Assembly (NCBI GenBank): GCA_009829735.1
Contig: CM020619.1
Span: 21,409,366 to 21,473,365, forward strand
Length of the DNA stretch: 64,000 nucleotides
DNA from: Pyropia yezoensis
Taxonomy: Eukaryota > Rhodophyta > Bangiophyceae > Bangiales > Bangiaceae
Direction of reading: 5' to 3'
Shown here: positions 50,391 through 63,254 of the stretch, in pieces
Layout: every line of letters begins with the position of its first letter
Numbering within the stretch: position 1 is the stretch's first letter
Program-made: the position numbers and the translations under genes
The notes under the pieces: model-generated
What the model saw: the letters and a program-made list of their open reading frames with translations, nothing else
What the model was told of the DNA's origin: nothing
Database searches by the model: none

Positions 50391-53300
50391 CTATTGGCGA
50401 CGGAACACGTCTGGCGTGTTGTAGTCGTCGTCGTCATCGGCGTCAGCCGCCCCCTCCTCCCCCTCCTCGGCGTCCGAGTCGACAAAGTCGGCCAGGTCCG
50501 AGCCGTCGGGCTCCTCACTCGCCAGCGCGACGGGCAGGCTGGTCACCGTCACCACATCATCGTCCACCGCCAGCCGCTGCACGCGGACGCCCGTGGCGGT
50601 CCGCGATTGCAACGCGATTTGGTCGGCCGCCTGGCGGACGAGCGTGCCGCGCCTGGTGATGAGCATCACCTCTGCGTCGGCCTCCACAGAACGGAGGGCC
50701 ACCAGGGATGGGGCGCCGGGCGTCAAAGCCCCCGCCGTCCCGTTGGCAGCCGCGTGGGCAGACTCCTCGCCGGAAGAGGGCGGATCCTCCTCAGAGCTGT
50801 CGTCGCTGTCGGCGCCACCGCTGCCGTCATCGTCCACAGCGGCCACATCAATGGCTGGCTCTGCCTTCTTGCGGCCGCGGCCCTTGGTCGCCGGCTTGGC
50901 CTCGCGGAACTTCAGGATCTTCAGGCCAATCCCCCCGCGTGCCTGCAACCGGAACTCTGATGCCCGCAGCCGCTTGCCGTACCCAGATGACGTGACCGCA
51001 AGAAGGTAGGTATACGCGTCGTTCACCCCGGCCGGCAGCACATCCACGTCCACCACCCGGTCGCCCGGCCTGAGCTTCATGGCCCGCACCCCGCGCGACG
51101 TCCTGCCAGACGGCCGCAGCTGCTTCTCATCAATGGCAAAGCGGATGCCCAGCCCGCCCGCCGACGCCACAATCACCGAGTCGCCCGTGCTGCAGCGCGC
51201 GACCCACCGCAGGCGGTCGCCCGGGGTGAGGTTGATGATCTTCAGGCCCCGACTCGGGGGGGATGCAAACGCCGCCAGCGGCGTACGCTTGACGTACGCC
51301 GCCTCGGTTAGCAACAGGATGTACTCGTCATCCCGGAATGCCGACACGGGCAAGATCGCAGCGACGCTATCACCGGCGGCAATGGCCGGCAGCAGCTGAA
51401 ATAGTGGGGTGCCCCGCGCCTCGCGGGTCGTCCGCGGTACCTTGTGCGCCGGCAGCGCGTGGGCAGCACCCGCCTCTGAAATGACCAGCAGCGTGTCGTG
51501 GTCATAACAGGAGAAAAAGTGGGCGACCACATCGTCGTTTTTCATGTTGCGCACCCCAGCCTTGCCGCGCGTGCCCCGGGACTGGGCGTCAAAGTCACCG
51601 ACGGGCATGCGCTTGACGTAGCCTTGGGAAGTCACCACCACCACCGACCGGCTGTTGGCAATGAGGGACAAGTCGTCGACCACCTTGGACGCGTCCTCGC
51701 CTGAAAGGATCTCGGAGCGGCGGGCGAGGCTGCCCGACAGCGTCGCCCGCGCCTCCTCGAGCTCCGTGACAATGACGGCCACCACCACCGACCGGTCGGC
51801 AAGCGTGGCGGTCAAGAGTTCAATGGTCGCCGACAGGGTGGCGGCCTCGGCTTCCAGGCGCTCCCGCTCCAGCGCTGTCAGCCGGCGGAGCTGCATCGTC
51901 AGCACCGCGTCGGCCTGGGCGGCCGAGAGACCAAAGGGGGGTGCCTGCAGCGCCGCCCGCGCGCCAGGCGCGTCGGCGGCGCCGCGGATGGCGGCAACAA
52001 CATCATCCATGCGGGATACCGCCGAAAGAAAGCCGTCGACAACGTGCGCGCGGTCGGTCGCACGGGCGAGGTCGTGCCGCGCCCGGGCGCGGACCGTGTC
52101 CACTCGGAACTCGATAAACGCGTCGATGCAAGCCCTCAAGGAGAGACGCTCGGGCGACCGCCCGTGCGTGAGAGCCACAACGTTGGCAGAGAAGGACGAC
52201 TGAAGGGGCGTCTTCGCGAGCAAGTTGGCCAGCACCACCGCTGGCACCGCGTCCCGCTTGAGCTCCACCACCACCCGCATGCCGTCGCGGTCCGACTCGT
52301 CACGGAGGTCGGCGATGCCGTCGACCTTGCGGTCATTGACCAGGTCGGCAATCTTGGCCACCAACGTCGCCTTGTTCACCTGGTAGGGCAGCTCCGTGAC
52401 GACAATCGCCTTGCGGGAGGTGGCCCGCCCGCCGCGGGCGGTACTACTGGGGAGGACCTCAATGTGGGAGCGCGCCCGCACCGCCACCGACCCGCGGCCG
52501 GTGCGGTGCATGTTGGCCGAGCCGTCCAGGCCCAGGATCTGGCCGCCCGTCGGAAAGTCAGGCGCCGGGATTAAGCGGAAGAGGTCCTCCTCGGGGAGGT
52601 CTGGGTTGGCCAGCACCGCCAACACACCATCAATGACCTCCCCCGGGTTGTGAGGCGGGATATTCGTGGCCATCCCCACCGCAATCCCCGACGACCCATT
52701 GATGAGGAGCTGCGGCAGGCGGGCGGGGAGGACGAGGGGCTCCCGCTCAGAGCCGTCAAAATTGTCTGCCCACGGCACCGTGTCGCGGTCAATGTCTGCG
52801 AGCAGCAGGCCGGCTGACAAGGACGTCATGCGGCACTCGGTGTAGCGCATGGCCGCGGCGGGGTCCCCGTCGGTGGACCCAAAGTTGCCGTGGCCGTCCA
52901 CCAGGGGCACCCCCATGGAGAAGGGCTGCGCCATCCGCACCAGCGCGTCGTACACGGCCGTGTCGCCGTGGGGGTGGTACTTGCCGAGGACCTCCCCCAC
53001 CACACGGGCGGACTTTCGAAACACCCCCGACGCGTCCAGCTTGAGCCCGTGCATCGCGTAGAGGATGCGCCGGTGCACCGGCTTGAGCCCGTCCCGCACG
53101 TCGGGGAGCGCCCGCCCGAGGATGACCGACAGGGAGTACTCGAGGTAGCTCCGCGACATCTCCGCGTTGATGTCGGCCAGCACCAGGGAGCCGGGCGCGC
53201 CCACCCCGCCGGCACCCCCCTCCCCCTCCGAGTCTGCCTGCAGCGCCGCCGCCGCGGCGGCCAGGCCCCGGCTGTCCCCGTCGGCGACGGACACGGCGCC

Positions 53301-53487
53301 AGCGGGGACGGCCACCAGCGACGGGGAGAGGTCCAGCTCGCCGCCACCCACCTCCTCAGGGACGCCGGGAACATCCTCCCCAGGCGGGGGTGGATCCGAC
53401 GCGGCCATGCGGGCGGCGGCGGCGCCCCCGGCAGGGGCGGTGGCGCCCCAGCGGGTCGCCGCCCGGCCGACCCGGAGGGGGGCGCCG

Positions 53488-53525
<38 letters not shown>

Positions 53526-53654
53526 CGCCGCCGCCCCTCCCCAGCCCCCCCCGCGGCTGCCTGGCCGCCCTGGCCGCGACCACGGGCGGCCGCCAGATAG
53601 CCAGCGGCACGAGGTGGCGGCCGCGACCGCGGCGTCGACAAACGCGGCGGCCAT
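50391..53654 (-). CDS. gyrA: DNA gyrase subunit A, nuclear-encoded with an organelle-targeting extension
   Basis: Breakage-reunion subunit of type IIA topoisomerase, acting with GyrB to supercoil organelle DNA. The ATG at 53654 ([10 protein letters not shown]) gives 1,087 residues against about 875 in bacteria; the frame is open back to 53906. The first 170 residues (Ala/Gly/Arg-rich) suit a plastid or mitochondrial transit peptide. The winged-helix/tower region starts at [20 protein letters not shown]. The quinolone-binding loop reads [10 protein letters not shown], with Thr (about 232) at the E. coli Ser83 position. The catalytic Tyr is in MRYTECRM (about 271). The C-terminal beta-pinwheel has a degenerate GyrA box (QSRGTRG instead of QRRGGKG). 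A Lys/Asp/Ser-rich insert of about 60 residues and an acidic tail ([14 protein letters not shown]) are unusual. Ends in TAG. Confidence 0.96.
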
Positions 53655-54509
53655 GACCGCCGTCCCGCGACCGGCCGCCGGCTGGCCTGGCCAAGCGGCG
53701 CCCCACCCAGCCAACGGGGAGGGGGCGGCAACCGTCCACCCCACAACAAAATGCAGAGGCGTGGAGGAAAAGGAGGGGGGGAGGGCGGCGGTGTCGCCCG
53801 GGCGGGGTGAGGTCTGGCCGGCACTGCCTTCAGCGGTGACACGGTGGCGCCCTCGGGGAGGACACGGTGCGTCGCCCGGCGCGCGCGGCCGGGGGTGGAA
53901 ACACAATCCCCGAGGTGGCAGGTTGACGACGGCACCGGAACCGCCAACTCCCGTGATCCCTATGAAATTGAATTAACTAGTGTGATCCGGGAGGTGAGGT
54001 CTGGGGAGACACGTGGGACGGCGTGGAGGACCAGCTGGTAGCATGGTGGAGGCGGTCGTCGTGGTGGCCACCTCGACTTGTCCAAAAATGGCCGCCGCCA
54101 GACATACCTTCCTACCACCAACGCCCGTGGGGCGGTGGGACACGTCGACCACGACGGGGTGAGGCGGGAGGACACGCCTACGCACCATGACATCGGGCGC
54201 TCTTTCGTCGTCCACTCGCCAGAGGGCAGAGAAGAAGACAGGACACAGAAAAAAAAAAGACCATTGAGATACGGCGGGCCCCCCGTGCCGCCGGGAGGCC
54301 CCTCTCCATCAACCCGCCGACCAGGCCACACACGCAGGCCGCCACCGACATGGACGGCGGCAAACGCAGGGTACCTCGCCTCACCCCCCCCCCCCCCTCC
54401 CCCACCCCAATGCAACCCCCCCCCCCCCCCCCCCCCCCCCCGCCGCCTTCCTCCCCTTCCCACCCCCCGGCTCTTCCCCCCACCCCCCCCCCCCCCCCCT
54501 CCCCCCCCC
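53655..54509. other. Spacer upstream of gyrA and downstream of the epimerase gene
   Basis: Likely gyrA promoter side. The patch TGAAATTGAATTAACTAGT at about 53960-53980 is the only AT-rich stretch. 54380-54510 is nearly pure C runs. No further gene seen. Confidence 0.5.
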
Positions 54510-56416
54510 TCACGCGCGGAGCTGCCCAAACACCCCCCCCCACGCGGCGTGCACAATGGCCGCCTCGCGGGCCCCCCCCTCGCCCCGCGTCACGGGCAGC
54601 AGCGGCGAGTTGTCATTGTCCACTTCAAACGACATCCGCTCCACCCCCGCCGGGTGGACGGCCGACCGGGCGAGCACGAGGCCCACGTCCCCCCGCGCGA
54701 CGGGCCGGGCGGGGAGGAAGCTGGGGGTGGCCGCAAACACCGACGCCAGCGGGGAGGGGGAGGAGGTGGGCGACGGCGACGCCCGCAGCCGGATGCCCCG
54801 CACGCCGCCGGCGCTGCGCGTTAGGCGGCCGGCGCGGACAATGGTGTAGGGGTGGGCCGACGCCTTGAGCAGCTTTTCCGCCTCACGTTTCCTGTCACGT
54901 TTGCGAACGGGGGGGGGGGGGGGGGGGGAGGGGTACAACACCAAACCGAAAAAAAAAAGGGGAGATGGGGCGGCGTGCCAGAGAGCGGGGGTGGGACAAG
55001 AGCGGCGGGCGGAGCGGCGGGACAGCACAGCCTGCGGTCAGACCACGGACGGATGCCGGGCAACGCGGGCAGGGACACCCAGTTCCCACAGGCCCTTTCC
55101 GCCCGCGTCCTTGCCTCTACCCCCCCCCCCCCCCCCCCGCGACCCACGGCAGCGTACATACATAACCGCCGCGTGCACCTCACCCAACGAACCCCCCCCC
55201 CCCCCCGTCCCCCTTCTCCCGTCCAACACCCACACCCCCCCCCCCCCCCCCCCCCTCAAAGCGTACCATTTGCTCCAATTGTCCCGCGTCCAGTCAATGA
55301 TGAGTGGCCGCACCACCCCCCGGGTGGCGGTGCTGCTCTGGTACACCACCCGCACCGGCGACCGGACGGTGGCGGCGAGGAGGTGCTTGACGCCCAGGTA
55401 GTCCACGTGGTAGGGGCTCCCCCGCGCCTCCCGGCCCCCGTACGCGGTCTCGGCGTAGACCACCACCGTTGCGCCGTCGAGCGCCCGCCGGATGTCGTCG
55501 GCGGTGGCGGTGGACAGGTCCAGGGGCACCACCTCCAGCCGCCCGGGCGCCCCCGCGTACGCCACCGACAACTCCCCGCCGCCGTCGCTGCTGCCGCCAC
55601 CCCCGCCACCCCCACCCCCACCCCCACCGCCACCGCCACCGCCGTCGAGGTCATCCCCGCCATAGTCGAGGGACCGCCGCCCGCTGCTGCCGTCGAGGTG
55701 CCCGCCCACCACAGACGGGTCACTCGCGCCGCGCAGCACCGCCCCCCGCATCCCCCCCGGCAGGCCCATTCCCCTGCCCCCGCCACCCCCCCCGCCACCG
55801 CCCCCACCCCCACCACCACCGCCCAGCCGCCCAAAGTCCGCCGTCATGGACTGGATGGACGCAACGCTCGCCAGGCTCCCGCGGCTGAGGCTGCCGCCCG
55901 GCCCGTCGGGGTCGCCCCCCCCCCCCCCCCACAGGCAGCGACCCCCCCCCAGTCGCCGCCCCCCCCCGTCACGGCGCGGCCACCCAGCGCCGAGTCGAGG
56001 CTGCCGCGTCCCGCCCCCCCCCCCCCCAACGGTCCGTCCTCGCCCCCCCCTCCTCCCCCCGGCATACCCCCTCCCCCCCCCCCCGGCCCTTTCCTCCCCG
56101 CCCCCCCCCCCCCCCCCGCCTCGACGCCGCGGGAGCGCTCCCGCTCCGCCGCCGCCAGCGCCGCCAGGTGCCGCCGCGTCTTTGCCGGGGAGCGGGTAAA
56201 GAGGCGCACCCGCGCCACCGCCACCCCCGACGGCGGCGGCGGGGCGCGGCCAAGCGCCAGTAGCTCCGCCGCCGCGTGGCAGCCGACGCGGCCGTCGCCG
56301 CCAAAGACCGCAACGGTGGCAGGGCGGGGTGGGGTGGGGGGGGGGGCGGGGGGGGGAGCAGGGGGGGGGGGGGGGGGGGCGTGCCGCGAGGACGACCGCG
56401 CACGGTGCTTCTTCAT
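54510..56416 (-). CDS. NAD(P)-binding Rossmann-fold epimerase/dehydratase-like protein, two exons
   Basis: Atypical SDR/NmrA-like protein as found in plastids. Exon 1 from the ATG at 56416 shows TVAVFGGDGRVGCHAAAELL (dinucleotide-binding GGxGxxG), then an Arg-rich strand end (RVRLFTRSPAK), a long Gly-rich insert, and the core LEVVPLDLS, ATVVVYAETAYG and VRVVYQSSTATRG. Exon 1 ends at 55267 with NWSK plus TG; the intron of 375 bp (GTACGC...GACAG, 55266-54892) joins it to exon 2 at 54891, restoring WKREAEKLL, ASAHPYTIVRAG and so on to TGA at 54510. Within the insert the reading frame changes across C/G runs at 55914-55950, most simply a homopolymer-length error. The start may lie further upstream if a transit peptide exists. 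Substrate unknown. Confidence 0.75.
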
Positions 56417-57787
56417 CGCGGAAGCCCGTGGGGGGGGGGGGGAGGGGAGACGGCGGAGGAGGGAGGGAGGGGAGGGGAGGGGAGGGGAGGGGAGGGAGGG
56501 GAGGGGGGAGGAAGGGGACGGTGGAGGAGGCGGCAGAGGGGGGAAGGCGGGACGGGGGCACGTGGAGAGGGCGGCGGTGGTGGTGGTGGTGGGGGTGGGG
56601 ATGATGGCGGCGGCGGCTACGGCACCGCCGGCGCGGTGGGAGGGTCGGGCGGCGGCGGCAGACGGGGAAAAAGAGGGAGGGGCGTGTTGCGTTCGGGGGG
56701 GGGCGGACGGTAGCAACCGCGTCGGCGGGGTCTGCCGGGCAGAGGCCCCCCGCGCCGGCGGGCAGTGGGGCTGCCGCGGCCGCGGCGGCGGCGGCGGCGG
56801 CGGCGACGACGCGGCCGGCCGGCCGGCGCACACGCGCGCGCGCGCGCGTGTGCCGGCAGTGCCGTCCGGCCGGCGGGGCGGGGGCGCACGTCACGCAGCG
56901 CAGACGGGCGGGGAAGGGTGGGGGGGGAGGTGGGGGAGCGGCGGCAGCAGCGGCGGCAGCGGCAGCGGCGGTGGTGGTGGCGGCGGCGGCGGCGGCGGAG
57001 GTGGCGGTAGGGCGGGGGGTGGTGCCCACAAGGGGGACCAAGAGGGGAGGGGGGGGAGGATGGGGGAGGGGGGGGAGGGTGGAATGGTCGTGGGGGTGGT
57101 GGTGGTGGGCGCGGTGGGGGTGGTGGGCAAGCGGACAAGGCGGGGGGGAGGGCCGGGGGGGGGAGGCGGCCACGCCCACCGTGTCGGCCAGCGGGGGGAG
57201 CGGGGGGGGCCGCCCTCCTCTTTCGCCCGCCGCGCACGCGGGGGGCGGGGGGGGGCACTCCCCTTGGGGATGGGAGCGGCGGCCGCTCGGCGGGGGGGAG
57301 GGGGAGGGGCGCCGCGCACGCAAACAGGGTGGGGGGAGGGGGGAGGGGGCGCCCCCGTCTGGCCTGACGGCGCCGGCGGCGGGGAGGGGGCGGAGCTGCA
57401 GGGGGAGGCGCAGGCGCCCTGCGGGTGCCCATCCCCCCCCCCCCCCCGCTTCCCTCCTTCCCCCCCCCCCCCCCCCCCTAGCCGCGGGCCTCGCCCGTCG
57501 GGCGGCGGTGGGGCCCCCTCCTCGCCGTGCGCGCCGCCGCGCGCCGCCGGCTGCCGGGTGTCCCCGCCCCCCCTCCCCCGCGTCGCCACCGCGGCAGCAG
57601 CGGGGGCGGGGGGGATCCAAAGCCGCGGCGGCCGCCCCCGCCGCCACCGCCACACCCCCACCGCCATGGCCGCACGCGTGGCGGCACCGCAGGCAGTCCC
57701 CGCCGGCCTGCCGCCCTCCCGCGGTGTGGCGGCGAGCTGCTCGGCGCAACGACGGCCGCACCCAACGACAGGGGGGGGGCGTGGCAG

Positions 57788-57818
<31 letters not shown>

Positions 57819-58156
57819 GGCGGGACGGACGCCAAGGGGGGGGTTGCCGAGCAGTTTCCGTATCCCCCCCCCTCGGTTCCCTTTCCCCTCCCCCCGCGGC
57901 GCTGGCCGGCCTGCCTGCCTGCCGGCCGCCGCCGCCGCCGCCGCCGCTTGCCGTCGCAACAGGCGCTGTGGGCCGGGCGCGACGGCTGCGTGTTTCTCTT
58001 CTTGTCTTTCTTCCTTTGAACGGTGGTGGTGGCTGCGGTGGTGGGTGGGGAGGCGGCGGCTGATGTGGCGCGACGTGGGGGGGCGGCGTGTGGTGGTTGG
58101 GGTGGGGGATGGCTCCCCCCCCACTCCACCCCTCACCTTGTGGTAAAGGTGCTGTG

Positions 58157-58188
<32 letters not shown>

Positions 58189-58976
58189 TGGTGGTGGGGA
58201 GGGGAGGGACGCTGCTGGGCGGCCTCCACCCCTCCCTGCCCCTCCCGCCGCGCCTCAACGGCAACGCCCGCCTCCTCTTCCGCATGGCGACGGCCACGGC
58301 AAGCGGTGGTCAGCGGGGAAGGGGCTGGCGGAGGGGGGGGGTGGGGGGGTCGGGGGGGGGGGGCGGGGGGGGGGGGGGGGTGTCCCACCCCACGTCACCC
58401 CACAACCGTTGGGGGTGGAGGGCAAGGACGCGCCGGCCAACAACAGCGAGAGCGACGGGTGGGCAATGGCCAAGGGGCCCGCAAGGGCGTCGTCCGTTTG
58501 GGTCAACGGGGTGAGGACCCACGGCAGGGAGGCGCGAGGCGTGCCGACGATGCTATTTCGTTGTCCTGTCCCGTAGGTACCCGCCCGCCGCGCGGCGACG
58601 GCGTGCGGCAGACGCGGCGGGCGACAACGGTGGTGCGTGGCGGCTGGCGTGCGTTTGGGGGAGGGAGGAGCGGCGCCGCCGGTGGGGGTTGTTCTTGTTG
58701 TCTCTCTGTTGGGGGGGGGTGGGCGCGGGGGGGGGGGGGGGGCGGTGGCTCCCGCTGGTAGCTCGGTAGATCCTTACGCCCGTCCCACCCCGCGACCGCC
58801 CCACCGATGATGGCAGGCAGAGGCGCGGCCGCACCCGCGATGGCAGGGCGCGGCCGTGCGTGCGGCGGCTGGTGGGTGGGTAGCGCCTATGTGTGCGCGC
58901 GTGGCACCGACAGGACCTTCCTACGCGCGCCACGCACGGCGAGGCGGAAAGAGAAGGGGGACAAGAAAGAAACTCC
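56417..58976. other. Homopolymer-rich spacer
   Basis: Dominated by G runs, (GGGGA)n at 56460-56510, CGG repeats, CA/CG dinucleotides near 56825-56850 and a long G run at 58160-58188. Very long frames on both strands here are artefacts of composition. A minus-strand stretch at 58390-58510 (TQTDDALAGPLAIAHPSLSL) looks protein-like and could be an isolated exon; no family recognised. Confidence 0.5.
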
Positions 58977-59380
58977 GCGCAGTGGTGTCAAAAACCCCCA
59001 GGACAAGACGTCGGGGGACCGAATTTTGGCTCACACATCGCGTGCGATGCCGTGCAGACCCCGAAAAACCCGGCTCAGAGGGTGCGTAAAGGGCGTTTTT
59101 TTTCACTAGAGCGCAAAGCTCGTGCAAGCGCACATCGCACTGGCTCCGGAGTGTTCTTTCACCTTTATTGTTCACGGCGTCGAGGTCCTCACCAACGACG
59201 AAGAGAGGGATCTACGGAGACCAGGCAAAGTGTGCTTTCACGGGCTGTGCGCTCCAGCGCAAAAAAAAACGCCCTTTACGCACCCTCTGAGCCGGGTTTT
59301 TCGAGGTCTGCACGGATTCGCACGCGCTGTGTGGGCCAAAATTCGATCCCCCGACGTCTTGGGGTTTGACACCACTGCGC
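58977..59380. mobile_element. 404-bp foldback (MITE-like) element
   Basis: Two imperfect inverted arms of about 165 bp face each other. The left arm starts GCGCAGTGGTGTCAAA at 58977 and the right arm ends with its reverse complement at 59380. Both arms share the words GACGTCGGGGGA, CCGGCTCAGAGGGTGCGTAA and a GGGCGT(T)n block. The unpaired centre is about 70-80 bp. No ORF. No target duplication could be called with confidence. Confidence 0.75.
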
Positions 59381-60359
59381 CGGGTGCCCCCTCCTACCCC
59401 CCTTCCCGGCCTCACTCGTCACCCAATTCCTGGGATTTGAACGACACCTTCCACGTGGAGGTTGGCGTCTGGTGGGTGGGCCCACCAACGTGGCACGTAC
59501 CACACCCCGCGGCGGAGGCATCCGCCTCCCCCTCTTTGTGGGGCGTGTCCCATCGGCGGGCGGGACGCGCCCCACGTTGCGTTGCGCGCAACCAGAGAGG
59601 ACAAGGGGGGGGGGGGAGGACTGGGGCGTGGCGGGGGGGGGAGGGGCGGGAGGGGGGGAGGCGGTGGAGGAGGGCGGGGCGGCCCGGGAGTGGGAGTGGA
59701 GGGGGAGGGGCGGAGGCGTGAGGGGACAGGAGGGGGTGGTTGTGGAAGGGGAAGGAGGGGCGGCAAGAGAGTGGGAGGGGGGGGGGGGGGGGACAGCGGC
59801 AACGGGGAAGGCGGCCGCCGGCGACGAGAGCCGCAGACGGTCGGTCGGCCGGGGTCGCACGTCGGTGGCGACGGGCTTAGCGCGCGGGGGGCGGGGGGGG
59901 GGGGGGGGGTGTTGGCCCCCCGGCCGCCCCGCTGCCTGCGCGCCCCGCCGAGGGATGACGGGCGTTGCCCCGCGGGCCGCCCGCCTTCCCCCCGCGCCCC
60001 CCCTCCGGCGGGCGCCCGCCGGCCTGTCTGCCCATTGCCATTGGCCGCGTGGCCGCGTTTTTGGGTGCACCTGTGGGTGCGACCTGGTTCCCCCGGCCGC
60101 AGGGGGGAAGCGGCGTTGTTTTTTGGACTCCCATTGGTTCCTCGTAGGTACGTAGGGTCATGTGCCATGCCTGCTCACCGGTGGCTCCTTCCCCGCCCGC
60201 CGCCTCTCCCCCCACAGCGGATACGGATGGGCCCCGGCCGCTGTACGGTATGTACCCCCGCGGTTCCCCTGCACTTGGATGTATGTACGCCCCCACCCCT
60301 CCCACGCTGCCCTTCCTCCCCGCGGCTGCCGTGCCCCGCTCTAGCCACACACCCCCTCT
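59381..60359. other. GC-rich spacer
   Basis: G runs and GGGGAGG repeats at 59600-59800 and C/G-rich sequence beyond; no gene supported. It presumably holds the 3' UTR of the gene at 60360. Confidence 0.5.
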
Positions 60360-63223
60360 TTACGCCATGACCGGCGTCTCCATCACGCACCCGGGGGCGG
60401 TGGCGTCGAGCCACGCGGCCACCTCCCGGGCCAGCCGGGCGTAGCGCCAAAAGTCGGTGCGCCCCCGGTCCTCCCGCGGCCGCCGCACCGTCACCGTCAC
60501 GGCCGGCTGGGCGTGGCCTCCGGCTGGCGGCCGCGCCGGATAGCCGCCGCCGCCGCCGCCGCCGCCTGTGCGGGTGGAGGGGACCGGGGTGCCCCGCCGC
60601 CACCCGCCCCGCCCGGCGACGATGCCGGGGGCGGCGACGGTGCCGGGGGCGGCGGCGGTCGCTGTGACAGACGCTGCTGCTGCTGCTGCTGCAGCTGTCG
60701 CCGCGGCGGCGGCGGCGGCGGGTGGGGCAGAGCCGCCGCCCAGGCGGGCCACCCGGATGGACGCGACCATCACGTGCGACGCGCCCGCGACGGTCACTCG
60801 CTTGGTGCACCGGAGGGTGTGGGCGTCGGCAGTGACGGCGGCCGGGGAGACGGTGAAGCCGCCGTCGGCCGCCGCCGCCGCCGCCTCCACCGCCGCCACC
60901 GCCATAGACAGGCGGACCACCAGGGACAGGCCAACGGTGCCGTCGCCGTCGCTGCCGCTGTCGCCGCAGCCGCCGCCGCCGCCACCGCCGCCGCCGCCAA
61001 CGCCGCCGTCGATGATGCGTTTTAAACCGCCACCGCCGCCGCCGCCACCGCCGCCGCCCGCGGCGCCGGCGGCGCTGCCAACGACGCGGCGGCCGCGCGC
61101 AAGCAGCCGCCGGGTGATGGTGCGGAGCCAGGCGGACCGCCCGGCCGGCGGCGGCGGTGGCGGCGGCGGCCGCCACGCCGGGGCCGCCCACGGGGCGGGC
61201 GGCCGCGCGGCGGGCGCCGCCACCGCCCCCCCGCCGCCGGCGGCCGCCCCCGCCGACGCTGCCGACGCAGACGGCACGCCGCTGTCGTGCGACGCGCGGC
61301 GCGCCGACGGGGGGGGGGACGGCGGCGGCGACGGGAGCGCCCGGTGGGGGGGGGCACCCGCCCTGCCGGCCGCCCCCGCGGGCGTGTCGGCGGCAACCGC
61401 CGGCGCTGGGCGGGGCGCCAGTGGGGGCGGCGGCGGGGGTGGCGGCGGCGCCGCCGTCGCCGCCATGAGCGGCGTGGACAGGGAGCGGAAGCCCGACAGG
61501 AAGCGGCCGTCGGCCCACTCGCGGCCGCCGGCGCCGCCTCGGTGGGGTCGTGCCCCGCGGCCGCCGCCGCCGCCGCCGCCGTCGCGGTCGCGGCCGCCGC
61601 CGTCGCGGCCGCCGCCGCGGTCGCCGCCGCGGTAGGCGCCGCTGTGCTCGCCCAGCGCCATGGCCGCCGCGTGCGCCATCTGGGCCACCGACCGGGGGTC
61701 GCCGGGGAGGTCGAAGCTCGCCTCGGCCGACGACGCCAGCGGCGACGCGTTGAGGGAGGTCAGGTCGGGCGCCAGGTGCGGCGGGCCCCCGTCCCGGCCG
61801 CGCCCGTCCGCCCCCTCTTCCCGCCTGCCGTCCTGCCCGCCACCGTTGCCGCCGCCGCCGCCTCCGCCACCACCACCACCGCGGCTGGGGGCTTCCTCAC
61901 ACGAGCGGACCTGGTAGATCCCGCCGCCCCCCCACACCGCCCCGCCGCCCCCCCACGCCACACGCCCGGCGCGTGGCAGCCAGTCGCTGCCGTGCGAGGA
62001 CGCCGCCGCCGCTGCCGTGGCCGCCGCGGTGGCCTCCTCGGGTGGGGGCGGCGGCCACCCGCCGCCCGCCTCGTCGCGTGGGATGGGGGAGCCCGCCCAC
62101 CAGCCGTCGGCGACCGTGTTGCTGCTGCCCCGGCCGCTGGTGCCGCCCCGCCGGGAACGGGACGGGGAGTCGGCCAGGGGGGGGGGGGGGCCCGCCGGCG
62201 GCCTCGTGGAGAGGAAACCGCCGCGGAAACCGCCGCGGAGGAGGGTGTCGGTGGGGGGCGGCAGCGAGCCGCGGCCGCCGCCACAACAACAACCACCACC
62301 GCCGCCGCCCCCGCCAATGGCGGCGCCTCGGCCGTCTGCCTGACCCTGGTGGCCACCCCCCCCGCCTCGCGGCGGGGAGTCGGTGCGCAGACGGCCGCCA
62401 CCGCCGCCGCCACCACCGTCGCCGCCGCCACAGCTGCCATTGCAGACGGGGGCGACGGCCGTCCGGGGCGGCGGCACGGTGGGAATGTGGTGCGGGTGTG
62501 CGTGCCACCGGGGCGTCGCGTGGTGCTCCTCGGGGGGCGGCACCGCCACCAGCGCCGAGCCGCCGCCGCCCCGGCCGGCCCGCCCAGGGGGGGGCGTGAC
62601 GGTGCTGCCGCTGCCGCTGCCGCTGCCGCTGCCGCTGCCCCCGCCGCCGCTGCCACCGCCGCCGCCGCCGCCGCCCCCACCGTTTGTCCACCGGTCACGG
62701 CAGGGGGCGGCGGGGGCCAGCGACGGGTCGTCGGCCGCCCCTTTGGGTGCCTGCACGGGACTGCTTGTGGGGGCGCCACCCCCAACCGCCGGTCCGCCCG
62801 TGACGGCGGTGAGCGCGGCGGCGGTGGCAACGGGGGTGGCGGCGGCGGCGGTGGTGCCCTCCGCTTCGCCCTCCTCCCAAATCTCAATTCGCAGCGTCCG
62901 CCGCCGCGGCGACGCCGACGGCCGGCCGCGGGCGCGGGGTCCCCTCCCACTGTCCGTGTCGCCGCCCCGACCGCTGCCGGGGTGGTCACCGCCGCCGCAG
63001 CCGTCGCCGCGGCCGCGGCGGCGGCTGCCGGGCTCCCTGTCGCCGCCCCACAGGCTGCCACTGTTGCCGGCCGCCGCCGCGTCGGCCGCCCCCGTCGGCG
63101 GGAGCGCCCGGTGGGGTGCCCCGCCTGGGCGGCCGTAGAGGTAGTCGCCGCCGCCGCGGCCGCGGCCGCCGTCGGCGGCGGCACCCCGCCCGCTGGAGCG
63201 GCTGGGCGTCCGCCGCCGGCAGC

Positions 63224-63254
<31 letters not shown>

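Noticed and set aside
54852..58388. Frames of over 1,000 codons on both strands
   Set aside because: Produced by poly-G/poly-C composition lacking stop codons. Only the epimerase exons carry conserved motifs.
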